A stretch of DNA of 64,000 bases from Anaerovorax sp. IOR16 (GCF_017168145.1 NZ_JADQTL010000010.1:496001-560000); one strand, 5' to 3'. Numbered from the stretch's first letter, positions 9,215-17,687 are shown. Translations and numbers: made by a program. The notes: generated by a model from the sequence alone, not told the origin.

Positions 9215-9871
9215 TTAATTGTGATTATTATAATATTCATATAACTTAGAGATTTGATTACTGCATATAATAGGCAAGGCTTCATTTATTTTGTCAATCT
9301 CCCAATTCCACCATTGTATCTCTAATAATTGTTCGATTTCTTTATCAGAAAAACGTTTTTTTATTATTTTACTAGGATTACCACCTACAATCGTATATGG
9401 TTCAACATCTTTTGTAACAATACTTCTAGCAGCAATTATTGCTCCATCTCCAATTTTAATGCCTGGCATAATCATAGCTTCTGTACCAATCCAAACATCA
9501 TTACCGATTATTGTATTTCCCTTTCGTTCAAAACCATCTCTAGCATTTGAAAATATAGCTGTTTGGAAAGGATAGGTGGATATCCATTCATGTCTATGAC
9601 CTTGATTACCAGCTAGAAGAAAGGTTGATCCGGAACCAATAGAACAATATTTACCGATTATTAGCTTATCAAAAATAAAATCTTCACCAAATAATTCTTT
9701 ATAACTTCGCGTTGAGCTATCTCCCAGGAGATAGCTAACACATATATCCTCGAAATCTTCTTTATGATAATAACCTGAATAGTAAGTAAAATCGCCTACT
9801 TCAATATTAGGATTTTTAATATTTTCTTTTAAAAATTTGTTATTAAGCCAACTTTCAAATTTATTATTCAT
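9215..9871 (-). CDS. CatB/Vat-type hexapeptide O-acetyltransferase
   Basis: 218 residues with the left-handed beta-helix repeats of xenobiotic acetyltransferases. Motifs match type B chloramphenicol acetyltransferases: N-P-N-I-E-V-G near residue 21, Y-Y-S-G-Y-Y-H, I-G-K-Y-C-S-I-G-S-G, G-N-Q-G-H-R-H-E-W with the likely catalytic histidine, G-N-D-V-W-I-G, and Y-T-I-V-G-G-N-P-S-K. It would transfer acetyl from acetyl-CoA to a hydroxyl group. It is the only minus-strand gene in the first 14 kb and splits noc from parA, suggesting insertion. AAAGGAAAA precedes the start. Whether the substrate is chloramphenicol, a streptogramin or something else is not shown. Confidence 0.85.
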   Translation of the reverse strand: MNNKFESWLNNKFLKENIKNPNIEVGDFTYYSGYYHKEDFEDICVSYLLGDSSTRSYKELFGEDFIFDKLIIGKYCSIGSGSTFLLAGNQGHRHEWISTYPFQTAIFSNARDGFERKGNTIIGNDVWIGTEAMIMPGIKIGDGAIIAARSIVTKDVEPYTIVGGNPSKIIKKRFSDKEIEQLLEIQWWNWEIDKINEALPIICSNQISKLYEYYNNHN

Positions 9872-9996
9872 AATTTTCCTTTCATATATTCAATCTTATT
9901 TCGAATTAAAATTAATTTGTTCATATATTTAATTATACATGTAAAAAATATTTTTTCTATTGATATTAAAATTTATCTTAAAAGTCTCATACTGAA

Positions 9997-10024
9997 TTAA
10001 ATTGTTTCACGTGAAACAATTTAA
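9997..10024. promoter_or_regulatory. parS site 1 in a 28-bp perfect palindrome
   Basis: TGTTTCACGTGAAACA at 10003-10018 is the exact 16-bp consensus bound by ParB/Spo0J. The palindrome continues for six more bases each side (arms TTAAAT and ATTTAA), making 28 bp perfect. ParB-CTP clamps load here to organise the origin. Confidence 0.96.
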
Positions 10025-10037
10025 GTTGATTAAATAT

Positions 10038-10067
10038 AAAATCATGTTTCACGTGAAACATGATTTT
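10038..10067. promoter_or_regulatory. parS site 2 in a 30-bp perfect palindrome
   Basis: A second exact TGTTTCACGTGAAACA lies at 10045-10060. Flanks AAAATCA and TGATTTT extend it to a 30-bp perfect palindrome. The flanks differ from site 1, so this is not a simple duplication. The centres are 42 bp apart, about four helical turns. Confidence 0.96.
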
Positions 10068-10206
10068 GTTTTCATAAATAATTATAAAATACGTAATAAA
10101 TAATGAATTATAATGGAAATCTAATAAATTTATAAAGAAAAAAAGAAAATTGGATGATAATTTAGTGAATTTATAAAAACCTATGGTTAATTTTTTTTTG
10201 CTAGTA

Positions 10207-10212
10207 TATAAT
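10207..10212 (+). promoter_or_regulatory. Probable -10 element of the parA promoter
   Basis: TATAAT at 10207-10212 lies 44 bp before the chosen parA start. No good -35 hexamer is visible 17 bp upstream, where a T-run lies instead. Confidence 0.4.
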
Positions 10213-10255
10213 GAATAAGTAAAATAGAACTAGATTGAGTAGCGGGGTGAAAATT

Positions 10256-11026
10256 TTGGGAAAGGCAATCGCAATTTTTAATCAAAAGGGCGGAGTAGGT
10301 AAAACAACTACAAATATTAACTTGGCAGCATGTCTTGCATTAAAAGGAAAAAAAGTTCTTGTATTAGACATCGATCCCCAAGGAAACACGACCAGTGGTA
10401 TGGGTATTACAAAAAAAGGCTTGGAGAAAACAAGTTATGAAGTAATGATTAATGATAAATTAGAACCATCGGATGCTATTTTAAATACAGGTATTGAGAA
10501 TTTAGATATTATTCCTGCAAGTGTGGCTCTGGCAGGAGCCGAAATTGAGTTGGTACAATTAGAAGGAAGAGAGAAGAGGTTAAAAAAGGCACTTGATAAG
10601 ATAAAATCAAAGTATGATTATATTTTTATTGATTGTCCTCCATCTTTGGGACTTTTAACGATTAACTCACTTACAGCGGTTGATAGTGTGTTAATTCCAA
10701 TTCAATGTGAATTCTATGCGTTAGAAGGTGTAAGCCAGTTGATGAGCACCATTGAACTAGTGAAAAAGAGCCTAAATAAAAACCTAGAAATTCAAGGTGT
10801 AATTTTAAGTATGTTTGATGGTAGAACAAATTTATCCATACAAGTCGTAGAAGAAGTAAAAAAATACTTTAAAGAAAAGGTTTATACGACTGTTATTCCA
10901 AGAAATGTGCGTCTGGCAGAAGCTCCAAGTTTTGGATTGCCTATTACGGTTTATGATCCAAAATCAAAAGGGGCAGAAGCTTATTTGGACTTTGCTGATG
11001 AATTTTTGGAATTGGAGGATGAATAG
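10256..11026 (+). CDS. parA: Chromosome partitioning ATPase ParA/Soj
   Basis: About 256 residues. Deviant Walker A K-G-G-V-G-K-T-T-T sits at the N-terminus, D-I-D-P-Q-G-N (A') near residue 40, and D-C-P-P-S-L-G-L (Walker B) near residue 120. It cycles between ATP-dependent DNA binding and ParB-stimulated release, and in Firmicutes it also influences DnaA. GGGGTG at 10244-10249 is 6 bp from a TTG at 10256 giving M-G-K-A-I-A-I-F, the family start; in-frame TTG 10235 and GTG 10247 are less well placed. parB follows after 2 bp. Confidence 0.95.
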   Translation: MGKAIAIFNQKGGVGKTTTNINLAACLALKGKKVLVLDIDPQGNTTSGMGITKKGLEKTSYEVMINDKLEPSDAILNTGIENLDIIPASVALAGAEIELVQLEGREKRLKKALDKIKSKYDYIFIDCPPSLGLLTINSLTAVDSVLIPIQCEFYALEGVSQLMSTIELVKKSLNKNLEIQGVILSMFDGRTNLSIQVVEEVKKYFKEKVYTTVIPRNVRLAEAPSFGLPITVYDPKSKGAEAYLDFADEFLELEDE

Positions 11027-11028
11027 TA

Positions 11029-11922
11029 ATGGCAACACCGAAAAAATCAGGATTGGGAAGAGGGTTAGAATCGTTATTTAGCGGTGTGGAGATAAATACT
11101 GAGGATTTAAAAAAAGGAGAAGCTTTTGATAAAGGTGATGGCATTGTATATATTGATGTCAATGATATGAAGCCGAATGTAAATCAGCCTCGAAAGAGCT
11201 TTAATGATGAAAAAATTGAAGAATTGGCTAAATCCATAGAGATACATGGAATTATTCAGCCTATTATGGTAAGAGATTCTAGAAACGGTTATGAAATTGT
11301 TGCAGGAGAAAGAAGATGGCGAGCAGCTCGTAAAGCAGGATTAAAAAAAGTCCCATGTTTGATCAGAGAATTGGATGAACAGCAGAATATGCTGGTTGCC
11401 ATTGTAGAAAATATGCAACGTGAGGATCTTAATCCAATAGAAGAAGCCTTAGCCTTAGAAGAAATGATAAAAACTCATGGTTTAACGCAGGAAGAGGTTT
11501 CAAAAAGCGTAGGGAAGAGCAGACCATACATAACAAATGCACTTCGATTATTAAAACTTCCTGAAAAAGTCAGATCGTATGTAGTAGAAGGTGCATTAAG
11601 CAGCGGACATGCTAGAGCTATTGCCGGGATGAAAGAAGAAAGTTTACAAATACAAGCGGCAGATAAGGCTGTATCAGAAGGATGGTCTGTCAGAGAAATG
11701 GAGCGTTTTACGGGTGAAGATGCAGTTAAAACCGGAAAGCGCGCAAAACCAAGACCAAGAGAAAAAAAACGTGAGATTAAAGATATTGAAAATCAGCTCA
11801 AAGATATATTAGGAACTAAAGTTACGATTGACTATGGTATTAAGAAAGGAAAAATTGAAATTGAATATTATAGTAGAGATGAGCTAGAGCGTTTATATGA
11901 GTTGTTATTAAGTTTAAAATAA
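11029..11922 (+). CDS. parB: Chromosome partitioning protein ParB/Spo0J
   Basis: 297 residues. The N-terminus K-S-G-L-G-R-G-L-E-S-L-F is the ParA-interacting segment. The CTPase fold shows N-Q-P-R-K, G-E-R-R-W-R-A-A and E-N-M-Q-R-E-D-L-N-P; the HTH (T-Q-E-E-V-S-K-S-V-G-K-S-R) follows near residue 155, and a C-terminal dimerisation domain closes it. It binds the three parS sites here. Paralogous to noc 2 kb upstream. Confidence 0.96.
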   Translation: MATPKKSGLGRGLESLFSGVEINTEDLKKGEAFDKGDGIVYIDVNDMKPNVNQPRKSFNDEKIEELAKSIEIHGIIQPIMVRDSRNGYEIVAGERRWRAARKAGLKKVPCLIRELDEQQNMLVAIVENMQREDLNPIEEALALEEMIKTHGLTQEEVSKSVGKSRPYITNALRLLKLPEKVRSYVVEGALSSGHARAIAGMKEESLQIQAADKAVSEGWSVREMERFTGEDAVKTGKRAKPRPREKKREIKDIENQLKDILGTKVTIDYGIKKGKIEIEYYSRDELERLYELLLSLK

Positions 11923-11926
11923 ATAA

Positions 11927-11962
11927 AAAAAAAGGATGTTTCACGTGAAACATCCTTTTTTT
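11927..11962. promoter_or_regulatory. parS site 3, also a terminator-like hairpin after parB
   Basis: The exact parS consensus lies at 11937-11952, 14 bp after the parB stop. Arms are extended by A7-GGA and TCC-T7 to a 36-bp perfect palindrome. As RNA this is a GC-containing stem followed by seven U, in either direction, which is a classical bidirectional intrinsic terminator. One sequence may therefore both load ParB and end parA-parB transcription. Confidence 0.93.
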
Positions 11963-12109
11963 ATTGTATATTTTATGAAGGTTAAAATATAAAAAACAAG
12001 GTTTGAAAAATAAGGTCTGCATTTTACTCGTACAAGCCATTCTAAGAACAATTGGACAATAAAGTTCATAAACTGATAAATCAATAAAAGTTAGAAGGTG
12101 AGTGATTCT

Positions 12110-13258
12110 ATGATATATTTAGATAATGCAGCAACCACATTTCCAAAACCTACGGTGTCGCTTCGAGCAATTAATCAATGCATGACATCATATTGTGGTA
12201 ATCCAGGAAGATCCGGGCATGATATGTCAATGAAAACTGGGGAAGAAGTCTATAAGACAAGAAAAGAAATACAGGAACTTTTTCAAGTTGAAGATGCTTC
12301 ACACATTTTGTTTACAAGTAATGCAACTGACTCTTTAAATTTAGCAATTAAAGGAACTTTAAAATCAGGTGATCATGTTATAACAACTTCAATGGAACAT
12401 AACTCCGTATTACGTCCATTAAAATCATTAGAAAAAGAGGGCGTACAAATTAGCATTATATATGGAAATAAAGAAGGTAAAATAAATCCTGAATTAATAA
12501 GATCCGAAATAAGGGAAAATACAAAAATGATTGCTTGTACTCATGCGTCAAATGTTACTGGAACTATTTTACCGATTAAAGCAATTGGCCAAATAGCAAA
12601 GGAAAATAAGTTGATATTCCTTGTAGATGCATCACAAAGTGCTGGATGCATTCCAATTAATGTAAATGAAATGAACATTGACTTGTTAGCTATGCCAGGA
12701 CATAAAGGATTACTAGGTCCTTTAGGAACTGGGGTTCTTTATGTAAATCCGAAGTTAAAATTAAAACATCTAAAAGAAGGAGGAACTGGTACAAATTCAA
12801 GAGATGTAAGGCAGCCATATGATTACCCGGAAGGTTATGAATCGGGAACTGTTAATGCACCTGGGATTATAGGGTTGGGTCGTTCTGTTGCTTTTGTGAA
12901 AAAAATTGGTGTTAATAAAATTAGAGAATATGAAGAAAATTTAATTAGTATTCTCCATAAAGAATTAAGTAATCAAAAAAACATCATCGTCTATGGACCT
13001 AAAAATATACAAGATAAAGTAGGTATCTTTACGTTTAATATAAAAGGAATGGAATGTGAGCAGGTTGCACAAGAATTAAACGATAAATATCATATTGCTG
13101 TAAGAGCAGGATTTCATTGCGCTGGATTAGCACACAAAACAATTGATACACTTGATATCGGTGCAGTAAGAATGAGTGTCGGTCCATTCAATCAACCCAA
13201 AGAAATAAAATACGTTGCACAGGCAATTAAAGAAATTAACAAAAACAATCTTAGATAG
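12110..13258 (+). CDS. Cysteine desulfurase family protein (class V aminotransferase)
   Basis: About 382 residues. PLP enzyme of the NifS/SufS type. M-I-Y-L-D-N-A-A-T-T-F-P-K-P opens the protein; the PLP lysine is in M-P-G-H-K-G-L-L-G-P near residue 200; the sulfur-carrying cysteine is likely in R-A-G-F-H-C-A-G-L-A-H near residue 340. It removes sulfur from cysteine for Fe-S clusters or tRNA thiolation. The ATG at 12110 follows AGAAGGTG by 9 bp; the in-frame GTG at 12098 is part of that site. No IscU or SufU partner is adjacent. The motif set resembles the stand-alone cysteine desulfurase-like subfamily, so its exact partner is unknown. Confidence 0.88.
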   Translation: MIYLDNAATTFPKPTVSLRAINQCMTSYCGNPGRSGHDMSMKTGEEVYKTRKEIQELFQVEDASHILFTSNATDSLNLAIKGTLKSGDHVITTSMEHNSVLRPLKSLEKEGVQISIIYGNKEGKINPELIRSEIRENTKMIACTHASNVTGTILPIKAIGQIAKENKLIFLVDASQSAGCIPINVNEMNIDLLAMPGHKGLLGPLGTGVLYVNPKLKLKHLKEGGTGTNSRDVRQPYDYPEGYESGTVNAPGIIGLGRSVAFVKKIGVNKIREYEENLISILHKELSNQKNIIVYGPKNIQDKVGIFTFNIKGMECEQVAQELNDKYHIAVRAGFHCAGLAHKTIDTLDIGAVRMSVGPFNQPKEIKYVAQAIKEINKNNLR

Positions 13259-13261
13259 TTC

Positions 13262-13290
13262 TTGTAAGGTGAATCAGATTTTCATATAAT
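13262..13290 (+). promoter_or_regulatory. Promoter of the aroQ-phosphatase pair
   Basis: TTGTAA at 13262-13267, a 17-bp spacer, and TATAAT at 13285-13290, just after the cysteine desulfurase stop and 30 bp before aroQ. Confidence 0.6.
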
Positions 13291-13319
13291 AAAATAAAGC
13301 GAAAAAATGGAGAAGGTAA

Positions 13320-13778
13320 ATGAAGATACAAGTGATAAACGGGCCAAACTTGAATATGCTTGGCAAAAGAGAACCAGAGATATATGGAACTTTAACTTTA
13401 GATGAAATAAATCGCATATTGGAAGAAGAGGGAATTAAAAAAAATGTTATATTTTCTTTTTTTCAGTCCAATCATGAAGGTGCAATTGTAGATTGCATCC
13501 AACAATGTAATGAAAATATGGATGGGATTATTATAAATCCTGCTGCTTATACACATTACAGTATAGCAATCCGTGATGCACTTGCTTCAATTAATGTACC
13601 GGCTGTTGAAGTTCATTTAACAAAGATAGATGAGAGAGAGGCTTTTCGCAGTATATCTGTTACAAAAGATGTTTGCATATCACAGTTTTTTGGAAAAGGA
13701 ATTGATTCCTATTTGGAAGCACTATCTTATTTAATAGAGAAATGGAAAGTATCCAAAAAAGAGGGAGATAACGAATGA
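13320..13778 (+). CDS. aroQ: Type II 3-dehydroquinate dehydratase
   Basis: 152 residues, slightly over the family's usual 145. It converts 3-dehydroquinate to 3-dehydroshikimate in aromatic amino acid synthesis. N-G-P-N-L-N-M-L-G-K-R-E-P-E-I-Y-G contains the catalytic arginine and tyrosine; N-P-A-A-Y-T-H-Y-S-I-A carries the substrate-binding residues and E-V-H-L-T-K-I the catalytic histidine. GGAGAAGG precedes the ATG. It overlaps the next gene by 4 bp (ATGA), so the two are translationally coupled even though their roles seem unrelated. No other shikimate gene is in the window. Confidence 0.93.
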   Translation: MKIQVINGPNLNMLGKREPEIYGTLTLDEINRILEEEGIKKNVIFSFFQSNHEGAIVDCIQQCNENMDGIIINPAAYTHYSIAIRDALASINVPAVEVHLTKIDEREAFRSISVTKDVCISQFFGKGIDSYLEALSYLIEKWKVSKKEGDNE

Positions 13779-14875
13779 TAAAAGATAATGGCAGTTTAAT
13801 GTACGATGTGATTGAAAAGATGGATTCTATGGTAAGGCTCCTAGATCACAACAATAATATTATATATATGAATCAAAAAATGAGAAAGGTTTTTGGTGAA
13901 GGTGTTGGAAAAAAATGCTATGAGTTGTTATGTAAAGATGGCATCTGTGAGCAATGTATTTCGGCAGGATGTTTAAAATCAGGAAGATCTAAAATTAAAA
14001 ATGAAGTCGTAGGAACAAAAAAATATAGGGTGATTGCTTCGCCGGTACAAATGAATGCAAAAGAAAATTATTCTTTGGAGATTTTTCAGGATATTACAGA
14101 ACAAAGTCGGATGGAGGCGGAAAACCTAAAGCATTATAATAAGCTTCGAGAAGATTTGAAATTTGCAAGACAAGTTCAATCTCGGGCATTACCGATGGAT
14201 GACATCTATTGGGATTCGTTGTCTGTAGCTTCATACTATTATCCGAGTGAAGACTTAGGCGGTGACATTTTTGATGTAGTCAGAATTAATGAAACGAGCA
14301 GCTTGTTTTACATAGCCGATGTTTCGGGACATGGAATAAGATCCTCTCTATTGACTATCTTTCTTCGTCAAATCATTCGTGGATTGAAATCAGAAGCAGG
14401 GAATTTACACGTTTTGCTGGATGAGTTACTAGAAAATTATGATGAATTGAATGTAAAAAATGAACAATATATTTCAATTTTAGCTGGGGTTTATGATAAA
14501 GAGAAAAAGGAGATTACTTTCGTAAACGCAGGACATAATTGTTTGCCAATTTTACTAAAGAAGGATGGTAAAATTGATAAGATTACGATAACAGGTATGC
14601 CAATTTGTGGTTTATTGAAGCAATCAAATCATGAAACAGTGAAAATATCAGTAGAAGAAGGGGATCGCGTTTTACTGTATACAGATGGGATCACAGAAGC
14701 TTATAATAATCAAACAAAGAAATCCTTCAATTATGAAGGATTAGAGAGTATTTTAAATCAAAATAAAAATGAGGATGGTCCGGTTTTAGTAAGAAAAATC
14801 ATTGATAAAGTAATTGATTTTGTAGGTAGTCAACCACAAGATGATATTGCGGTATTGATTGCAGAAATATTATAG
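13775..14875 (+). CDS. PAS-domain PP2C-type (RsbU/SpoIIE-like) serine phosphatase
   Basis: 366 residues. An N-terminal PAS-like domain (about 1-115) contains five cysteines at 48, 53, 58, 61 and 66. A coiled-coil linker leads to the SpoIIE/RsbU phosphatase domain (about 150-365), with metal-binding G-G-D-I-F-D, A-D-V-S-G-H-G, G-H-N-C-L-P, L-Y-T-D-G-I-T-E-A and Q-D-D-I-A-V. No membrane segments, so it is cytosolic. Such enzymes dephosphorylate anti-sigma-factor antagonists in partner-switching pathways; no antagonist or anti-sigma gene is nearby. Translation is coupled to aroQ. The last 6 bp overlap convergent rnhA. Confidence 0.88.
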   Translation: MIKDNGSLMYDVIEKMDSMVRLLDHNNNIIYMNQKMRKVFGEGVGKKCYELLCKDGICEQCISAGCLKSGRSKIKNEVVGTKKYRVIASPVQMNAKENYSLEIFQDITEQSRMEAENLKHYNKLREDLKFARQVQSRALPMDDIYWDSLSVASYYYPSEDLGGDIFDVVRINETSSLFYIADVSGHGIRSSLLTIFLRQIIRGLKSEAGNLHVLLDELLENYDELNVKNEQYISILAGVYDKEKKEITFVNAGHNCLPILLKKDGKIDKITITGMPICGLLKQSNHETVKISVEEGDRVLLYTDGITEAYNNQTKKSFNYEGLESILNQNKNEDGPVLVRKIIDKVIDFVGSQPQDDIAVLIAEIL

Positions 14876-15415
14876 ACGAAATGGTTCCATACCTAAATTA
14901 GCTAATGCATCGGCTCGATTATTTTTTTCAGTAACATATAAAAAATCTTCATATGTAAAAGAATTTCCATTCCATTCTTTAAATTTATTATAAAGGGCAT
15001 CAAATTTTGTGGATTTACTATCCAAATTTACATGCCCTTTTACGCGATAAAATTGAATGTTATGTTTTTCCACCAACGCCAATAGAGCTTCCCAAAGATC
15101 TCTATTTTCTACATCTGTTTTTTTTGAGGTCTTCCAATTATTTTTTTTCCAATTAATATACCATTTTTCTCGAAAACAATTCATTAAATAAGAACTATCT
15201 GAAAAGACGGAAATTATTTGTCCATCTTTTTTTAAAGCTGATAATGCATTAAGCAGAGCCATCATTTCCATACGATTATTGGTGGTGTTTGCTTCTCCTC
15301 CATATAATTCTTTTATGTGTTCACCGTATTCTAAAATAGCACCCCAACCACCTATGTTGGATTCGTTTTGATTTCCAGAACAAGCACCATCAGTATAGAT
15401 TTTTATTTCTTTCAT
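14870..15415 (-). CDS. rnhA: Ribonuclease HI
   Basis: 181 residues. It cleaves RNA in RNA-DNA hybrids. I-Y-T-D-G-A-C-S-G-N, N-N-R-M-E-M-M-A, S-D-S-S-Y-L and the late N-N-R-A-D-A-L-A carry the D-E-D-D catalytic residues. It is longer than the usual 150-155 because of an insertion near residues 128-160 (K-S-T-K-F-D-A-L-Y through the aromatic segment to Y-V-T) between G-H-V and the last aspartate. It lies opposite its neighbours and converges with the PAS phosphatase with a 6-bp overlap. Confidence 0.93.
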   Translation of the reverse strand: MKEIKIYTDGACSGNQNESNIGGWGAILEYGEHIKELYGGEANTTNNRMEMMALLNALSALKKDGQIISVFSDSSYLMNCFREKWYINWKKNNWKTSKKTDVENRDLWEALLALVEKHNIQFYRVKGHVNLDSKSTKFDALYNKFKEWNGNSFTYEDFLYVTEKNNRADALANLGMEPFRL

Positions 15416-15607
15416 ATTTATTCTCCCTTTGAAATTTTCTTTTGTAAAGCGATTTTAAACACGACGTAACACGTTTGTAATATAGGTATTATATACTATT
15501 TATTGTATCATAGCAAAACCGTATCTTCTTATCTATATTACTTATAATAAGTAATGAAGATTTTATTTAAATAAAAATTTATAAAGAAATGGAAAGGAGA
15601 AGACAAA

Positions 15608-16144
15608 ATGAAAAAAATAATGATGATTTTTATTATTGTTTTCGTATTGTTTAGCACTACAATTTTAGCGAGTGCTGCATCCGATCCTGCAGTTGTTATT
15701 GTTAGTCCTGTTCACAAAAGTGAAATTTATACCAATAGTCTTCTTATTTCTGTCAAAATAACACAGCCAAAAACTATACGAGTTAAAGTTTTTGAAGAAA
15801 AACAAAAAGTGAACGATGAATTAAAACCAATTTTAGCTGCAGATTGGAAAAAAGCAAATGGAACGATTAAACCTCAAACCGTAGAATTTGTTCCGGAAGA
15901 AGATTTTACCAGCATTAATACTTTAAGTTTCTATACAAAACAACTAAATGAAGTAAAACCTGGAACCTATCGAATTCAAGTAGATACAATAGGTAGTGAA
16001 GGAAAGGCAACGAATACATCTTATAGTTTGGTCATTGTATCAGATAAAGATGAGCAAGAATCGACAAAGATATTTGAAACATCACAATCAGGTACATTAC
16101 AATTCCTTCAAAATCTACTTAAGAGTATTTTTGGAGAAGAATAA
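15608..16144 (+). CDS. Secreted Ig-like domain protein of unknown function
   Basis: 178 residues. A signal peptide (about 1-24, M-K-K-I-M-M then a hydrophobic core ending A-S-A-A) precedes a beta-strand-rich domain with I-V-S-P-V-H-K-S-E and an ending S-Y-S-L-V-I-V-S, resembling a bacterial Ig-like fold. There is no lipobox. GGAAAGGAG precedes the ATG. It starts the co-directional row leading to yycH and yycI, 12 bp ahead of yycH, where walK would normally be. I do not recognise a named family; a role at the cell envelope is inferred from the export signal and context. Confidence 0.7.
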   Translation: MKKIMMIFIIVFVLFSTTILASAASDPAVVIVSPVHKSEIYTNSLLISVKITQPKTIRVKVFEEKQKVNDELKPILAADWKKANGTIKPQTVEFVPEEDFTSINTLSFYTKQLNEVKPGTYRIQVDTIGSEGKATNTSYSLVIVSDKDEQESTKIFETSQSGTLQFLQNLLKSIFGEE

Positions 16145-16155
16145 GGGCGAAAATT

Positions 16156-17673
16156 ATGAAGAAGCCATACCTAAATATTGAAAAAGTAAAAGATGTAATA
16201 TTATTAGTATTATTTTTAATGACAATACTAATATATTTTTTTTGGAGAAATGATTCTTTTGATATTATTTTTCAACTACCGGATGAACGAATAGCATCGG
16301 AAATGGAATATAAAACACCAGCACCTTCCCTTTCGCAAATCATACAACCGGAAGAAATTTCAGTTTGTTTTGGAAATACAGGTACTTATACAAAAATTTC
16401 ATTAGATAATAACGTAAAACTTTGGCAATCAGCGATTAATCAATTAAGACAATTTGGAAAATCAGAAACTATTTTTGTAGAAGAGATTACGAAAGAAATA
16501 TACGAAGAAATATTAAATAATCGTTCCATTGAATATCGATTTGCTTATGATATTCCATTTATTCAGTTTTTGGAATATGAGAAAGTAAAAAAATATCAAA
16601 GTTTAGAAGCAATTTCAGGTATGGGATCATTGGCGTATTTTGATGGTAGTAAAGAGAGTATTGTCATTCATCAATATAAAGATGACAAGTATTATCGATT
16701 GGCATCTAATAATAAAGAATTTAGTGCATTCTCAAATATAATTGATGAAATTGAAGCTTCTAATTATATCCCATATTATCCAAGTAAAAGCTATTTTGGT
16801 CAGAGTACAAATAACAGCACATTAATTCCTTTAAGCTTCCAATCGAATTTACAACCGTTTCCATATCAATTAGAAAATAAACATAATAGTAATCATAACG
16901 AAAAGTTAAAAGAATTGTCTGAGTCATTTTTCGGAGAGAGTTTTGATTTTGTTCGCAGAATGGTAGATAGTAAGGGTGCTGTTATTTATATGTATGGTTA
17001 TGGTCAAAAAGTATTTACTATGAATATAGATGGCAGTTTTGAATATAAAGAAGAAGAAAATAATAGCAGTGAAATGAATTTGGGATTTTATGAGGCTTTA
17101 GATACAGCTGTTCAATTTGTTGCAAATCGTGGAAGCTGGCAATCTCTAAATGGAGCAAAGTTAACACCTTATTTAAAGAACATAAAAATAATAGAAAAAG
17201 AAAAAAAGAAAATATATCAATTTTCATTTGATATGCTCTTAAATAACCATAGAATTTATTATCAAAAAGGTGAGGCAATATTTGTTGAAATTCATGGAAG
17301 TCAAGTGGTTCATTACAAGCGAAATATAATTGATTTTGATAATAGTATGCTTAATAATTTGGAAAATGCTGTTTATCAAGAGACCTTTCCTGCTGTAAAT
17401 GTTCCAGCAGTCAATTATATACACTTAAAGAATTTATTAGAAAAACAAAATGTAAATGAGCAAAAAAATGCAGAAAGAAATTATTATTTACAGAAAATGA
17501 CTTTTGAGCAAGTGGCTGCACAGATTAAAGGAATGGAAGTTGGGTATATAAGATTAATGAATGAAAAAGATGATTTTATATTAAAACCTGCTTGGATTAT
17601 TAGGATGGAACAAATGGATGTATATTTTGATTTGTATAATCAAGCAGAACCAATTGGTTATAGTATTAGATAG
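16156..17673 (+). CDS. yycH: YycH-like membrane-anchored regulator of WalK
   Basis: 505 residues. A single N-terminal transmembrane segment (about 12-30, rich in L, I, V and F) anchors a large extracytoplasmic part. The N-terminal charge pattern, length, and pairing with a YycI-type gene and then walJ identify it as YycH. In Bacillus, YycH and YycI form a complex that restrains WalK, the cell-wall sensor kinase. Sequence conservation of this family is low, so the call rests mainly on synteny and topology. Confidence 0.75.
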   Translation: MKKPYLNIEKVKDVILLVLFLMTILIYFFWRNDSFDIIFQLPDERIASEMEYKTPAPSLSQIIQPEEISVCFGNTGTYTKISLDNNVKLWQSAINQLRQFGKSETIFVEEITKEIYEEILNNRSIEYRFAYDIPFIQFLEYEKVKKYQSLEAISGMGSLAYFDGSKESIVIHQYKDDKYYRLASNNKEFSAFSNIIDEIEASNYIPYYPSKSYFGQSTNNSTLIPLSFQSNLQPFPYQLENKHNSNHNEKLKELSESFFGESFDFVRRMVDSKGAVIYMYGYGQKVFTMNIDGSFEYKEEENNSSEMNLGFYEALDTAVQFVANRGSWQSLNGAKLTPYLKNIKIIEKEKKKIYQFSFDMLLNNHRIYYQKGEAIFVEIHGSQVVHYKRNIIDFDNSMLNNLENAVYQETFPAVNVPAVNYIHLKNLLEKQNVNEQKNAERNYYLQKMTFEQVAAQIKGMEVGYIRLMNEKDDFILKPAWIIRMEQMDVYFDLYNQAEPIGYSIR

Positions 17674-17687
17674 GGGGTAATGATTTT

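Larger units (their letters stand above)
9872..10255. other. Intergenic region with two parS sites upstream of parA
   Basis: 384 bp without a gene, very AT-rich. It holds two parS palindromes and the parA promoter region. Apart from these I see no open frame or RNA gene. Confidence 0.7.

Noticed and set aside
1-12100. DnaA-box cluster or oriC
   Set aside because: I found no cluster of TTATCCACA-like boxes in the intergenic stretches; oriC is probably left of the window near dnaA.
15470-15495. TGTAAT-N5-TATTAT as a WalR box upstream of the Ig-like/yycH row
   Set aside because: The second half-site lacks the key G, and no WalR gene is in the window; such AT-rich matches are expected by chance.
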